Positions 1 to 12,474 are shown, counted from the first letter of the stretch. The stretch: 64,000 bases of DNA from Symbiodinium natans (GCA_905221605.1 CAJNDS010002257.1:1355284-1419283), one strand, 5' to 3'. Translations and numbers: made by a program. The notes: generated from the letters alone by a model not told the origin.

Positions 1-3000
1 TTGACCGTGTCGCAGGTATGAGCAACACTTAGCGAAAGGCCTTTAGGCATGTAGGCACGACCTACGGACATAAAACCTCACGAGCATGGCCGGCATCCGT
101 CAGACGCGGTGTGAAAGGTGAGCTGCAAAGGTGCACGAAAGATGTGTTTGCGGTCATCGGCTTTGCCATGCTTTGCCCCCTTGCCTTGGCATTGCAAAAC
201 CAGAGCTCGATAGCTTTGCTGGCACGACTCTGTTTCAGTTGTAGCTGAGCACCAGGCTCCGCACAAGTTCTCTGCAAGCTCATAATCCTTTCCACCGCAG
301 AGAAGGTCTTCCCGGCAGTGGAACACCAGAATGTTGATCCTAGCACGCCACCACATTGCAAGCAACACTTCTCGACAACTCGAAACACTGAATGCTCGGC
401 TGGTCTGGTTGCATCACGCTGCCACTTGTACCCGTAAGGTATCCTAAGGACGCCAACGAGCCTGGATGCCACGATGCGCGCGGCCAAACAATCTATAGCG
501 AGTTTGGGCCGCATGGCGCTTCCTCACACGTTCGGCCGCAGCTGCACAGCGGGGCAACTTGTCCACCAGCCTTGACCAACATCCATGACGTACAGCCGCG
601 GCTCCTCGCTGCTCGAATGCTCGAACACTCCATGGCATGTTGGGACACAGATTACACACAGCATTTTTCTGGCCTTGGGCTGCGTCGGAGCAGGAATCTT
701 TCGCTCACCTGCTAGATTCGGTGCTTGTGACGTTCTGTGACCTTCATGCAGCATTGCGCAATCAGCCGCCTATGCAGGCTGGCTTGCTGATTGCTGACTC
801 GCAGCACCACCGATTGTTGATGAGAAACGACACCATGGCCTCGCAAACTGCCAAAGGGTATTCAAGCTTATCGGTAACGAGGACTTCAAATAGGAACTCG
901 ATTCCAAAGAGATCGTGTGAGCACAAGATGGAAACAGAATCAGACAGATGCTCCAAGGTCCGGCTGAAACTGGCAGATTCTGATCATTTGGCGAACGCGC
1001 ATCTATCTGAACCGATAGGCTTGAGTAGCAACAAAGTGTGACGGAACACGACAGTCAACCGGTGTACTGTAAAGTGGCTGGTATCACCAGCATCAATGGT
1101 CCCAACAGTATGAAACAGCTTCAATACACAGAGTCATGCCGAGCCAGAAGCCAATTGCGTAATCACAAAACGCCCGGGCTTCGTCCTATCACAGCCTTCC
1201 GAACCCCGGCCTCGTACTCAATGCCTTCCTCTAAGCCAGTGGCGATAGTCTCAGAGGCGGGTGCAGCAATGGCACCACCAGTGCCTGGGCAAAAGAAACA
1301 CCTTCTAGGAAACATGCAGAGTTTCTCGGGTTTGAGAGCCCAGTTCAGGATGTGACAAAGATACCAATTCTGGTTGCCAACACGCCGAAGCCTCGGACAT
1401 CAAGTCTGCGGCAGATATCACAACATGTCGCGTACTCTATCCTACGAGGCATCCACTTGACAATGGTCTGTGTGGCGTCGTCGGGTAGCTTCCATTTCAC
1501 CTGCCAAGAAAGGACCAAACGCCTCCTTTCTCAAGTGTCCTGAGAACACGAGGAATGACAAATGACTCCACAAGCCTTCATTTTGCCTTCCCCCTGCGGC
1601 ACCATCACTGGAACCTTACATGCATTCCGTGAAAGAGCAAGGGAAGGGTCTGCAAATGTCTGTCCCCTGCACTGTCGTGCTTGCCTCAGTGCTTGCACTT
1701 TCGTGGATGTCAAGCTGCATGGCACCAATCTGCCCCTGTCAAAAGAAACACTGCAAGTCAATGTCAATACTCAGTAGCAGGTAAGGGCATGTCCTTGGCA
1801 TCAATGTTGGCAACACCGTCGCTCGCCATGGAGTATTCTCCAAAGCCCTGGCAACTCAACATCTGGAAGCTCTCTCCAAGAATTTGCAACCCTTTGAAGT
1901 TCCGAGACCAACCTCTGCATTCCGGCAGCAAATTTCTGCTGCGTATTCAACGCAATCCTCGTGGAGAGTTACAGCTGCCAACCCGGGAAGCAAATAAAGT
2001 AGGTTTCCGCAGGCAAGTCCTGAACATCTTTGATGTGAACCTACGCAAGATTCGCGGGGAGTCTCATGAAACTACTTTCCAATGATCTGGCGAGGTCTGG
2101 TGAAAGCCTGAGGCCCGCCTCAGTTCGGGTGGCTGCGAAAGTTGTCCGGCCAGAGGTCACCAAAGCCCCAGATTCATCAACAAGCCACTTGTTTCCTGGC
2201 TTTTCTTGTTTTCAAGCCAGTCAACTCCAAGACAAATTCAAGGTCTGTCAGTCAGTCCTGTTCCCACATCCGTGAGCTGCACCTGAAGCAGCATGACCAC
2301 CAAGATATCAGCAAAGTCATCTGACAAGAGTTTCCGAGCTGAACGCAGCAACATGCGCACTGCCTGGGTTGCTTCCACAGGCGGGCATGAAGTCGGAATC
2401 GCCTCGATTGGGGGGTTCTTTCACAATCGGCCCCTACATGAACAAGAACAGATGATTCCCCCTGAGCTTCATGCCCAAGAGACTCGCAGCTTCCCCTTTC
2501 CCAGCGCTGTGAGAGTTGGGGTCGTCGGTCTGGGCGGCTTCTCCTCTGAAGCCGAGTGCACTCTTCCAGAACTCGACAACCCACAGCAGCTACTTGCTGT
2601 TCTGATGAGGAGGGTCCCGTGGCTTGAGGGCCCCGAAGAAGCCGGGCTCACTGAAAGGTGATGGCCTTCAAGGAGAAATGAAGGGTCACTTTACATACTT
2701 TAGGTTAACCATCGAAAGCAGCTTCACGCTGCTATACCTGAGAGGGCCACTCACTCCAGCCCTCGCTATTCATGACAGCGAGAACAGCCTGGCTGAAAGC
2801 ATTGAACGCAACATTTCGGCAAGTTTTGCACTTTAGCCTCGTGACAATGCAAAAAATTCCGAAATTCATGGACAGCGGGCCTCATACTCGATGCCCTCTT
2901 CACATCCGTCCACGACTATCTCGCAGATCGGCGCAGGAATCTGCGGAGGCATACATCAGGCTATGCATCATCGACTATAGCACCACTACTGACTGTCCAA

Positions 3001-4730
3001 CTCGGCTTCGCACAGCTCTTCCACCCTTTGGAACAAGCTTTGCTGTGCCATGGTCGTAAACTTGAAGCCTTGCAACTTCCCAAGGTTTGCTTCCAACATG
3101 GTCCAGTAGTCGTTAAACGTCTATGCCACTTTGCATGGCCTGTGACCACCTCGTATGCGAAGCTTTAATGATGATGCAGTGACCTTATTGAGATCAGTCA
3201 GGCTCACCAGATACGCAGTGCTCGTCGGCGACCTAAGGGCGTGCCTCTGGCTCAACGTCTGGGATAATCCAAGAGATCCTTGCATGCAACACTGACATTC
3301 TTTCATTTGCATGACGGTTCATATGACGAAGCACACAGTCATGCAAAATCAAATTTGCTGACACTGATTGCCCAGCATCTCCTTAAAGACGAGCTCGCAC
3401 TGACGACACACGGCCTGGAAAACACGGAACCGATCACGTTGATCACATTCGACGTTGTCAGGCTGCTTGCAAACCGAACGGCTTCTCGGGCGCCGGTGGC
3501 TTGGCCATGTGCACCGTCCTGCCGGCGACCTCGCAGATACAAAAGCAAACGCAGACCAAAGTGAAACAAATCAAACGACAAGCTCGCGCGAATTCCAATG
3601 CCGTGCCACGCGCCCACAGACAGCCTTGTAATGGCGCCGCAAGCCGCCAGTGTTGCAACCAAACACAATGGTGAATGATTTGTTTAAAGTTGGCTAGCAA
3701 GCAACAGCTAGACAACACGAGTTCATCAAATTCACCTACAACTACCAACACACGTACCAGAACATAACCACTGATTGTTGATGTAAATACATGCCTTCTC
3801 CTCCCTACTCATCACATTGAGCCAACGTAGCATGTCAGCACTCAACAGCCAGGTCGACGCCCATGAGCAGGCACCCAGACGGGTCTCCAGGTGGCCATCG
3901 TCTGAAGCAGATCCCGAACGAAGCCTCGAATCTCCAAAACACCAGTCTGGGGAGGACAAAGAGGTCAGGAGAACTAGTCAAAGAAGCCGAGGACAGAGCT
4001 GCCCTACAGTCCGAAACCACGATCACAACAAGCCCTAAGTTGAGTCCCCCCAGCTTGAAAGGCATTTTTTGCAGGGCACGCGGGCTTTGTTACGCCTTTT
4101 GTTGCGCGCCCCAGTACCGGCATCGAGGGTACGTGAAAACATGCTCTGGCTTCTGGACCCCGATTTCAGAGAAGCAGAACATGAACCTTCCAGTCGAAGA
4201 ACGTCCGGCAGGTGGGTTGTGCTTGGAGGTGCGTTATGCATTTGCGGGGGTGGGGGGGGGGTTAGGCATTTTAATGCCTGGCGAACCCCGGGTATCTGGA
4301 CCCGGTTAGGGAATATCTGGAAGGGGTGATGTGCAAGCTGCGACATTCTGCAAAGCTACTCGCGGAAGTCTCGCGAAGCTGTTCAGGAAGGCTGCAGCCG
4401 AGGATGCCATGGGCAGCAGCTTCACACGGTCAGCGCAGCAGATTCGAGAAGGCTGCTCCAGACACTTGCAGAGACGACTGTAAGACCCCGAAATCCTGGT
4501 GCATTGCGTTTTTGCTTCTCATGTTTTTGTTTCTGAGACAGCTGCTGCCTATGAGGTGGGGAAAGCTTACAAGTTAGGAGAATCGTTTTCGCTTGACATG
4601 CCGGGTGAAGCCAGCCAATGTGTTGGCCGAGTTTGAAGGCTGAGAGGTGACCAAGGCTGCAGCCCTGTGCACTCGACATGAGGGCAGAGCCGGAACCTCA
4701 CCAAGCTCGGGGGTTTAGGAAAGACTCTGG
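1..4730. other. Region without a confident gene
   Basis: No exon chain could be built here. Open frames on both strands are short and lack consistent splice context. Three minus-strand patches (1208-1231, 2878-2901 and 881-909) translate to similar short stretches, EEGIEYEA twice and FGIEFLFEV once. These recall the F-strand of fibronectin-III modules, but the flanks are not convincing. No telomere-type repeat occurs before about 4.7 kb, in contrast to the next 10 kb. Confidence 0.5.
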
Positions 4731-4731
4731 G

Positions 4732-4882
4732 TTAGCGTTGGGTTTAGGGTTTAGGGTTTAGGGTTTAGGGTTTAGGGTTTAGGGTTTAGGGTTTAGGGTT
4801 TAGGGTTTAGGGTTTAGGGTTTAGGGTTTAGGGTTTAGGGTTTAGGGTTTAGGGTTTAGGGTTTAGGGTTTAGGGTTTAGGG
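4732..4882 (+). repeat. TTTAGGG array
   Basis: About 20 near-perfect head-to-tail copies of the heptamer TTTAGGG, the plant/dinoflagellate-type telomere repeat. It lies internally and is flanked by non-repetitive DNA, so it is an interstitial array and not a chromosome end. It marks the left border of the first repeat-rich zone. Confidence 0.95.
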
Positions 4883-5220
4883 ATTCTAGGTTGGGGGCTT
4901 CAGGCGGCTTCAGGGTCTTTGGTCATGACACGCAGGATGCCGTCTGTAGGATGGAAGGCCTGGGGCAAGGTCACGAGGCCCCCGACGCGCGCCTGTGCCT
5001 AAGGACAGCGAGGCAAAACACATGGCCTCCGTGAAGTGAGGGTCATTTGCAGGGTTTAGGGGGGTTTAGGGTTTAGGGTTCTTTCAATGTGTCAGCTTCC
5101 TCCCTTCTACCCAAAGGCCCCTTGCAAAACCCGTCCTGGCCCCGCAGTGGCGAAACCAAGCAAGCAATAGGTCCCACACTCTTGGCCGAAGATGAGAGGT
5201 GACCAAATCAGGCTGGTACA

Positions 5221-5360
5221 GCCCTGCACATGGACGAAAGCAGAAGTGGAACCTCACTGATGCTTCAGGGGAGCCTTCAAGAAATCTCAGCCCTGTGCAC
5301 GTGGACGAAAGCAGAAGTGGAGCCTGACTGACGCTTCAAGGGAGCCTTAAAGAAATCTCA
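5221..5360. repeat. Two-copy tandem repeat, about 70 bp
   Basis: Bases 5221-5289 and 5290-5360 are two diverged copies of one unit. Each contains TGGACGAAAGCAGAAGTGG and ends with AGAAATCTCA. A weaker relative of the unit start lies near 4660-4700. Confidence 0.8.
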
Positions 5361-5361
5361 A

Positions 5362-6960
5362 AGCATCCACCAGCCCTTACTTCTGAATACCCGTTGGACA
5401 CGGGCCGAAGGGTTAAGCCACAAATTTATCTGGATAAAATCCTTGTGAACCAACCTTTCCGAGGATAAATTTTGATTTGTAGACATTAGGCTTGAGCCTC
5501 TCCGGGGGAGGCAAAAACGGACCTAAAGCATATTGAGACAGGCAAGGCCCCAGCGGATTAAATCCTCAGGCCCGACCCTTGTGCAGGACAGAGACAGACG
5601 GGGGAACATTACTCTGGATAAAATCCTGGGGCCTGACCCTGACAACAAACTGTGGATACACCTTCCATGACCGACCCAAGCAAGCATAATATGCACCCAT
5701 GTTCCTGGGATAAAATCCTAGGATCCCACAAGACACAGGCCTGATAAAAACCTCAGATCGGGATAACATCGGCGGCTTAACCCCCCCAATTGCGGCCAAG
5801 CATAACCAACCCCTATCTTCTGAGGGCGGCGTGAGACGAACCGTCAAAAAGGACGCACAACCCGAAGCAAGGCCCACCTAACAAGACGCAGCAGAGGCCA
5901 GCGCAGACAAGACCGTGGTCGAGGCTCGGCTACGGTTCCAGGTCTTGTTACGCCCAGAATACCCCATGTCGCAGTGGCAGTCGGGCGCGTGACAAAACAG
6001 GGCGGCGAATCGTGACATGCACCGGGGACAGCCGAGACCACTTTTGGGTGTGCCCCCTTTTTGCGGGCTGGTGCAGAACCATCATCGGGAGGCCTCCCAG
6101 CAGACGTACTCCCTACCCCCGACAAACAAGACCTTCACATCTCCAAAGCATGGTTCACTTTGAGGACGGAGCAAGCCCGGAATCCATTAGAATCCATGGC
6201 TGCGCATTCCATGCTATGCGGGACACGAGACGTGACGAGAAGCAAGCTGCGACGGTCACTCGGTGCTGGGCGGAAGGCTCACGACCCCCGAGCACCAAGA
6301 CAGTGGAAGCACGGTTCCAAATGGGCGGCATAGAGCTCCCTGCACCCGACATACCCTAAACCCTAAATCCTAAACCCTAAACCCTGAACCCTAAACCCTA
6401 CAACTCACATCTCCAAAACTTGGTTGGAGATGCGGCCACGAGATGGTGGAGGCTGGGCGAACGGCTCGGGAAGGCTTCTTCGGATGCCATGCGCCGGCAA
6501 CCGCCTTGATCTCGAATATGCTTTTAGGGGTTTAGGGTTTCGGGTTTACTTCGCGTCTCGCGAAAGGAAAGGCCCTCGCACTGAAATGCCAACAAAAACC
6601 CGAAACCAGGGTGGCAGCACAGCCCTTGCCAAGCCATCTTGACATGGCAGATTGGCGCGCACAAAGCAATCAGGACAGGAGGGGCCGCGCCTTCATGGAA
6701 ATACTGCCCTCGTGCATTCTCATCAGAGACGCCCCTAGGCGCGCTGTCAGAGCCTCCATAGCTCCAGGATCAGGCCCAGGCCGTCTGGCGAGCAGGCGAT
6801 GGAAACCGGGTCCTGCCCACACTTTGCCAGATCAATCTGGGGCCTTGAAAGTCGTGACAGGTCAGCCATGACCAAGGAAGCCAGAACTGAGCAAACAAGT
6901 GTGACATGTGATCTCAGAGCATGCGCTGAATGATCTTCGACGCACATGGGGGTTAGAGTA
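5362..6960. other. Non-coding stretch with palindromic GGATAAAATCC motifs
   Basis: Between 5428 and 5760 the near-palindrome GGATAAAATCC or a close variant recurs about six times. A small CCCTAAA cluster lies at 6354-6402. The frame around 6012-6100 contains DHFWVCPLF, which weakly recalls the zinc-binding tail of LINE proteins, but it decays on both sides. A minus-strand frame near 6747-6870 contains SIACSPDGLGLIL, like one WD40 strand. Neither is enough to call a gene. Confidence 0.4.
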
Positions 6961-7831
6961 GATTTCGCAAGCATTGCCAACATCCTCCTTTTCATGCGAG
7001 GGCCAGGGAAGAGCCTGGAGAGCGTGTCGTTGACCTGCCTGCTATGCCTTGGCGGGCTTATCTTTCTTCCAGCTGGGGCAGGCCATCTTGCCCGAAACCC
7101 AGGGGCGCGCCACGCGCCCCGACGCAGTTTCAGGCTTAGGCGGTCAGGCGCGCTCGCCGGGAGTTCTTGCAAGTGTCAGCTGACCGAAGGCCATCTTCAG
7201 GCCGCCAGAGCCCTAACTCAGTCCTGCCATGTAACCTTGGCAACTGCAGTCACCCGTAGCATGCTGCAGGCACATTCAGCGGCAGCGCCTCAAACCCGCA
7301 GCGGCTTTCTGGGAACAACAACGGAGCTGCAAGCAGTTCATGGCGCCACAACATACCTGGCAGACCGGGTGAGGCCAGATGTCAATGTGCTGGGCTCGTG
7401 GCTAGGAGGTAAAGAAGCGACCACACTAGACTGGGGCTGGCGCTGGCAGCACGGCCACCCTCCGCTATGCTGCAGAGCCTCGCTGCGGGCCGTTTCAGCC
7501 CCTTTAAGGGTGTGCCCCTCGAAATCCAGGCCTCTACACACGACTTGCCATCAGGCGTGGGTTCTTCAGCTCGCCAGGATGGTGGAACTTCCATCCTGGG
7601 CTTTTCTCTGGCCCTGCGCCCAGCCATCACAGACGGCTCCCCCGCACTTCAGAGCCTGCACTTCCTGCAGGCTGACCTGCCAGAAGTCGGGAAAGGACGT
7701 GCTTACTCATTCCGGGGACTGCTCCTGGGCACGTGACACCGGTCTTGTGGGATAGCCCTAAATGTATACATGGACGGTGTACCAAGCTTCTCAATTGCTG
7801 AGTCGCCTTCTTCCCTTGACATCTCAGCCCT

Positions 7832-8182
7832 TTAAATCCATGGGCTTCTCGTTTGCTCGCTCTTGGCACCGTCGGCTAGGAAAATGTCATCCTTGCCATG
7901 GCAGGCTTTGCCGGCAAGGTGGCAACATGGCAACCGGCCATTTCGGTCTGGCGACTGGTAATGCCCAGGCTCACGTGTTGCTCCGTGTTGCAACAATGCC
8001 GAAACCGTAGAGTCTGTGAGGACTCCAGCTGCCTGCACATCCATGGACGCCGTGGAGGCTCGGAATGCAGCTGCAGCGCGCACACGCGGCACGATCTCGA
8101 CAACTCGCCAAGACAGTCCGAGTCCTAGCCGTGATGACAGTACTCCGGCCAGCTGTGAAAAGCTCACGGAAGAGAGCTTCAA
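7832..8182 (-). CDS. Unassigned open frame, possible exon
   Basis: A 116-codon minus-strand frame. The centre has balanced, protein-like composition with alanine-rich helical stretches, unlike the arginine/serine-rich chance frames around it. No domain is recognised. It lies just downstream of the minus-strand gene ending at 8553. It could be a separate gene or a chance frame, because no splice partner could be fitted. Confidence 0.25.
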   Translation of the reverse strand: MKLSSVSFSQLAGVLSSRLGLGLSWRVVEIVPRVRAAAAFRASTASMDVQAAGVLTDSTVSALLQHGATREPGHYQSPDRNGRLPCCHLAGKACHGKDDIFLADGAKSEQTRSPWI

Positions 8183-8552
8183 AATGCTACTCCCCCTGCG
8201 GGATGCAAGCTGGTTGGTGCATGGCCGGCTGGTACGTGGAGGTGGCTCGCAGCATGCTCGGGCCGATATTAGCTGCGTTCGGTCTTTCGGAAGCTAGATT
8301 TTGCTAGAGGACCTTGATTCCATGCTAAGATGCGGTGGGGAGGGGGGAAAGGAAAGGAAGTCAACGTACTGCAAACGGAACATACCAAGATGTGCAGCGT
8401 TCAACAAGGCAAGCCACCTTCAGTCAGGACTGTTTTTTAAGCGGAGAACTTACCCTGCGAGGACTCAAAGCATGGGGCTGCTAGCCCCACACCCATGTAA
8501 AACCTGGTTTTGTCGGATTTGTTTCACAAATCTTGTCTCAGCCTCCTTAGGC

Positions 8553-10491
8553 CTACATGAAATAGCATTCGAAGCACGGGCAGGATCTTCCTTGGGCCTC
8601 AGGTCTTCGCCTCAAAGACACCTCCCGCTGGTTCGCCAAGAGCTCCGTGCGATCCGCGCTGAGGCGCCGGGCGCGCGCTGCCGAGGTCGGCTGCAGCTCC
8701 AGCTGCGGCCGCTGCTGAGCCGGGGCCGCAAGGATGTAGGGGGAGTCGTCATCACCCAGATCCTGGGCTTCGAAGAGGCCGCCCCCCCCCCCTTTAAAGA
8801 AACTCTTATGGCCTGATGGTTGAGGTCTGCCTCCCTGCTGTGAAAGGACTAGACAGCAAGAGGCCCCCAAGGTCTCAGAAGTCTTTCTCAAGTGGGGCAA
8901 AGGGATCGATCCCACCGTAGATGTCATGATTCGGCGACTCGTCCACGACGACCCTGCGCATGCAGTCGTGCACCCCAAGCGGCATGCCACTGGGAAGGAT
9001 CCTCACCCTTCCCTCCAGGATGGCAGGCGACCTGTGGATGTCCGAAAACAAAGGGGTAACCCCCCCCTTTCTGTACCCTAAAAAACACTACAGAGAACCC
9101 TTTTAAGAAAGTCGAGCCCCTCCAAAAAAGGCTACCCCCCCCCCCCCCCCCCGACTTTCGGAAGCCCCCCCCCCACCTGACGTCAAAGCCGCCGGCCTCC
9201 CTCACCCAGAGGCCCATCCGCCGGAAATCCTCCACGCCCTTGTTGCGAATCTGCTCCTCGGATGGGCCCCGAGTAGGGACCCTTTGAAAAAAAAATAGTG
9301 TATTTGAAGTTTTGATAAATTCAATAGGAGAGTGAGGGTAAGAGGAAGAGTAAGGGGGGTAAGAGTAAGAGTAAGGGCAAGAGCAAGAGGAAGAGGAAGA
9401 GGAAGAAGGAAGAGTAATCGTAACAGTAAGTCGAAAAACGTTGGAAGGGGTCCCCTAAACCCAAAGCCCAAAACCCAAAACCCTAAAAACCCTAAACCCT
9501 CTGCCTAGGCGCCAAGGTCCAGGTCTTCCAGCAGCCCTCCTGGAACTTCGCAGTTCTCTGGGCCACCCGCCAGGCCGTCTGAGCCTTGTGCCAGCCGACG
9601 TAGGCCACATGCAACCTCGGGTTTTTTGGGCCGCCTGTTAGGAAGGGTTCGGGAAAACAAAGATATAAAAAGTAAAAATAAGACAAGACTCCCCTAACTT
9701 CTGATCCCCTCTTAAGCCCCAAATGTACAGGGAAACGGCGGGAAAAAAAAAATCCCAAGGCGGCCCCAGCAACTCATCACAGAAGATTTGGTTATTCCAC
9801 TGGCGTTCCTCGTCCATTGTTGGTCTACACGTTAAAAAACTAAGTGTTTACATACTCTAAAAAAACAAAGTTGCTATTCCTTCTTGGGTTTAAGTACCCT
9901 TAAAAATGCGGTTTAAGTACCCTTAAAAATGTAAAAAAAAAATGTGGTTTAAGTACCCTTAAAAATGTGGTTTAAGTACCCTTAAAAAATTTAAAAATGT
10001 TGCCCAACGATGACCAAGGTTCCTGCATGAAGACATTCTCACGGCAGCTGGAGCCCCCATTTTCCAAGGAAAAGATGTGGCCAACCTAGGGCGTAGGGTT
10101 TAGGGTTTAGGGTTTGGGGTTTAGGGTTTAGGGTTTAGGGTTTAGGGTTTAGGGTTTAGGGTTTAGGGTTTGGGGTTTGGGGTTTGGGGTTTGGGGTTTA
10201 GGGTTTCGGGCTTAGGGCTTATAAGGGTCTCAAGGGTTCAGGGTTTAGGGTTTAGTTAGGGCTTAGGGAAGTGGTTTAGGGCTTAGGGTTTAAGACTTAG
10301 GTCTTCGGGCTTAGGGTTTGGGTTTAGGTACGCGGAACTATTCTTCGCACCTCTGACTGGTCATAGACGTTGGCATCAAGCTTGGCGCGGATCCTCTGTT
10401 GGAACTTCTCGTCATCCTTATCGGAGAAGGTGTCGGCGACATTCCGGCCAAAGACCTGCTGGGGAAAAGCAAAGGCGAGCTGTGGATCCAT
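8553..10491 (-). CDS. Six-exon gene, product not recognised
   Basis: Exons read on the minus strand: 10491-10339, 9808-9765, 9615-9498, 9256-9177, 9031-8884 and 8762-8553, stop TAG at 8555-8553. They join in frame to 250 codons. Donors are GT, GC, GT, GT and GA in order, and every acceptor is AG|G. The ATG at 10491 is the first plausible start. A pyrimidine-rich acceptor before 10455 means the 5' end could instead lie further upstream. Recognisable stretches are DTFSDKDDEKFQQRIRAKLD in exon 1, a Trp-rich segment with GWHKAQTAWR in exon 3, GMPLGVHDCMRRVVVDESP in exon 5, and an Arg/Gln-rich tail ending in SCPCFECYFM. No signal peptide or membrane segment is seen. I do not recognise the family. 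The exons are convincing because phase, acceptor context and composition agree across all joins. Intron 3 begins with GTTTAGGG repeats, and intron 4 (9176-9032) is an inverted-repeat element. Confidence 0.75.
9032..9176 (-). mobile_element. Introner-like inverted-repeat element forming an intron
   Basis: This 145-bp segment exactly fills intron 4 of the six-exon minus-strand gene, with GT donor and AG|G acceptor. Read on the minus strand it begins with a G run followed by CTTCCGAAAG and ends with TTTTCGGA just before the acceptor. It therefore has the inverted TTCCGAAA/TTTCGGAA ends seen in the dispersed family at 16.7, 20.6, 22.8, 46.6 and 53.6 kb. Confidence 0.65.
9888..9990. repeat. Repeats of a GTTTAAGTACCCTTAAA motif
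   Basis: Four copies of GTTTAAGTACCCTTAAAAAT lie within the first intron of the minus-strand gene. The reverse complement of the same 15-base core recurs at 46.88-47.0 kb inside an intron of another gene, so this is a dispersed family. Confidence 0.85.
10090..10320 (+). repeat. Mixed TTTAGGG/TTTGGGG array
   Basis: A telomere-like array with many TTTGGGG variants. It fills much of intron 1 of the minus-strand gene, where the transcript would carry the CCCTAAA strand. Confidence 0.9.
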
Positions 10492-10599
10492 GGCGGGACG
10501 GCGGGTTTGCTTGGCCAACCTAGATCGAGCACGTCTTTCCCCCCCCGTAGCGTCTGCTAGCAAAACGAGGGTTGCTGGCGACCTGGCTGCTGGCACCCT

Positions 10600-11340
10600 T
10601 CGCTCTTGTTGCAGGGTATGATTACGACGCTAGATGCTGCCATCTGGGGGAGTAGATAAGCGGCCACCATACTGAAAGCATTGTTACTGAGTAAATGATG
10701 TGCTGCAATTAAGCGATAAGCGCGCAGTAGTGAAGAACCTCTATCCGCCGAAGCCCAAAGCCGCAGCTCTAAGAGTTCAAAAACCACGCAGGTCCGGCAA
10801 AAGCTTTGAGCCGTGGCCGCCCGAAATGCTGAGATCTGCGCTTTGGGTGCAGAAGCCCCAACGAACGTGTTGGATCGGATAGGCATCTACGAATGTTACC
10901 GTCGATACTAACCGTGATGATGATAATCATGTAGACGAAGATGAAATCAGGAGGAGCAAAGGCAGGAGCAGCAAAGGGACAACAGAACTGTCGCCACCCG
11001 TCAGGCTGAAGCAGAAACTCGCCAAATCCCTGAAAAGCTCAATCATCAACGCCTTAGCATTTAGGCCTTGAGCTGTCCACCTTCGCACCGCGACTTGACG
11101 CATGTCGGTACGGAACCAGACTACAAACTTAGAGCCTCCAGCAAAAGTTCAAACTGAATTGGGTTTGACGAAACCCAACGTCTTAAACCTAAGCCCTATA
11201 GGCCCTGCACCGTATACCGAGAACGGTAAGCAGCCCTCGCGGAACGCCCGGGTTCGAAATAGGATTTTGGAGTCAAACCGCGCGCCTCCCTAGTCGCGTT
11301 TTCTTGTTTATGACCCTGGGACCCATAAGCATGTTCTCTA
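10600..11340. other. Spacer, possible upstream exon unresolved
   Basis: A minus-strand frame at 10886-10557 has a plausible N-terminal part. No splice phase could be fitted to the exon at 10491, so it is left unassigned. Nothing else is recognised. Confidence 0.3.
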
Positions 11341-11344
11341 AGGC

Positions 11345-11446
11345 CGGGTTTAGGGTTTAGGGTTTAGGGTTTAGGGTTTAGGGTTTAGGGTTTAGGGTAT
11401 AGGGTTTAGGGTTTAGGGTTTAGGGTTTAGGGTTTAGGGTTTAGGC
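11345..11446 (+). repeat. TTTAGGG array
   Basis: About 14 TTTAGGG copies. A CCCTAAA array in the opposite orientation follows at 11598-11700, so the pair could form a long hairpin. Confidence 0.9.
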
Positions 11447-11597
11447 TGGCATCAGCTCAGCCAAATCCAACCCAACCAAGCAATGCTGTTGAGCCGCTCC
11501 CCTCCTTCGCTTCACAAGCAAGCTGACACACGGCAACGTGACAGGCATGTACTGACACTATGGCAAGCCACCCGCCTCGCCGCCCTTCTATGACTAA

Positions 11598-11705
11598 CCC
11601 CAAGCCCTAAACCCTAAACCCTAAACCCTAAACTCTAAACCCCTAAACCCCTAAACCCCTAAACCCCAAGCCCTAAACCCTAAACCCTGAAGCCTAAACT
11701 CTGAT
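11598..11705 (-). repeat. CCCTAAA array
   Basis: About 13 copies, some expanded to CCCCTAAA. It lies in inverted orientation to the array at 11345-11446. Confidence 0.85.
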
Positions 11706-11779
11706 AACATCGCATCTCATTCAAGGGTTTTCGTCCCAAGGATCCTCCACTTGTGAGGATCGTCCAGGCATCAGGCTGG

Positions 11780-12237
<458 letters not shown>

Positions 12238-12376
12238 CCTAAATGATCTTAAGCCCGGAATCTTCTGAAGTAACTGAAATAACCCTTAAAAGTACTCACG
12301 GATTGTTGCAGCTGTATTGCTCATCTGAAAAGGCCCCGGCCCGGACAGCCACTTGTTTTCATCCCGTCACGGCCTG

Positions 12377-12474
12377 CTACGCCCCTAGCGCTTCACGGTG
12401 CGTCTCTCCGGGCGCGCTGCCCAAGGGAATGAGAAGCCGGAGCTGCGCCAGCAGAGACTTGCCGGCGCTGTTGC
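12377..12474 (-). CDS. Candidate exon with a P-loop-like motif
   Basis: Read on the minus strand, an AG|G acceptor at 12476-12475 leads into GNSAGKSLLAQLRLLIPLG, and the frame closes at TAG 12379-12377. G-N-S-A-G-K-S would complete a Walker A consensus only if the previous exon ends in glycine. The following helix resembles the first helix of a P-loop GTPase. It lies upstream of the six-exon minus gene and could be its 5' part or a separate gene. A canonical Walker A is not visible in the exon alone. Confidence 0.35.

Noticed and set aside
6946-7755. 269-codon plus-strand frame as a gene
   Set aside because: Composition is Cys/His/Ser/Arg-rich, other frames are open across the same DNA, and no domain or splice context is seen.
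11251-11265. GGTTCGAAAT resembling a tRNA T-loop or B box
   Set aside because: No cloverleaf could be formed with the upstream 70 bases, and the B-box consensus fails at its end.
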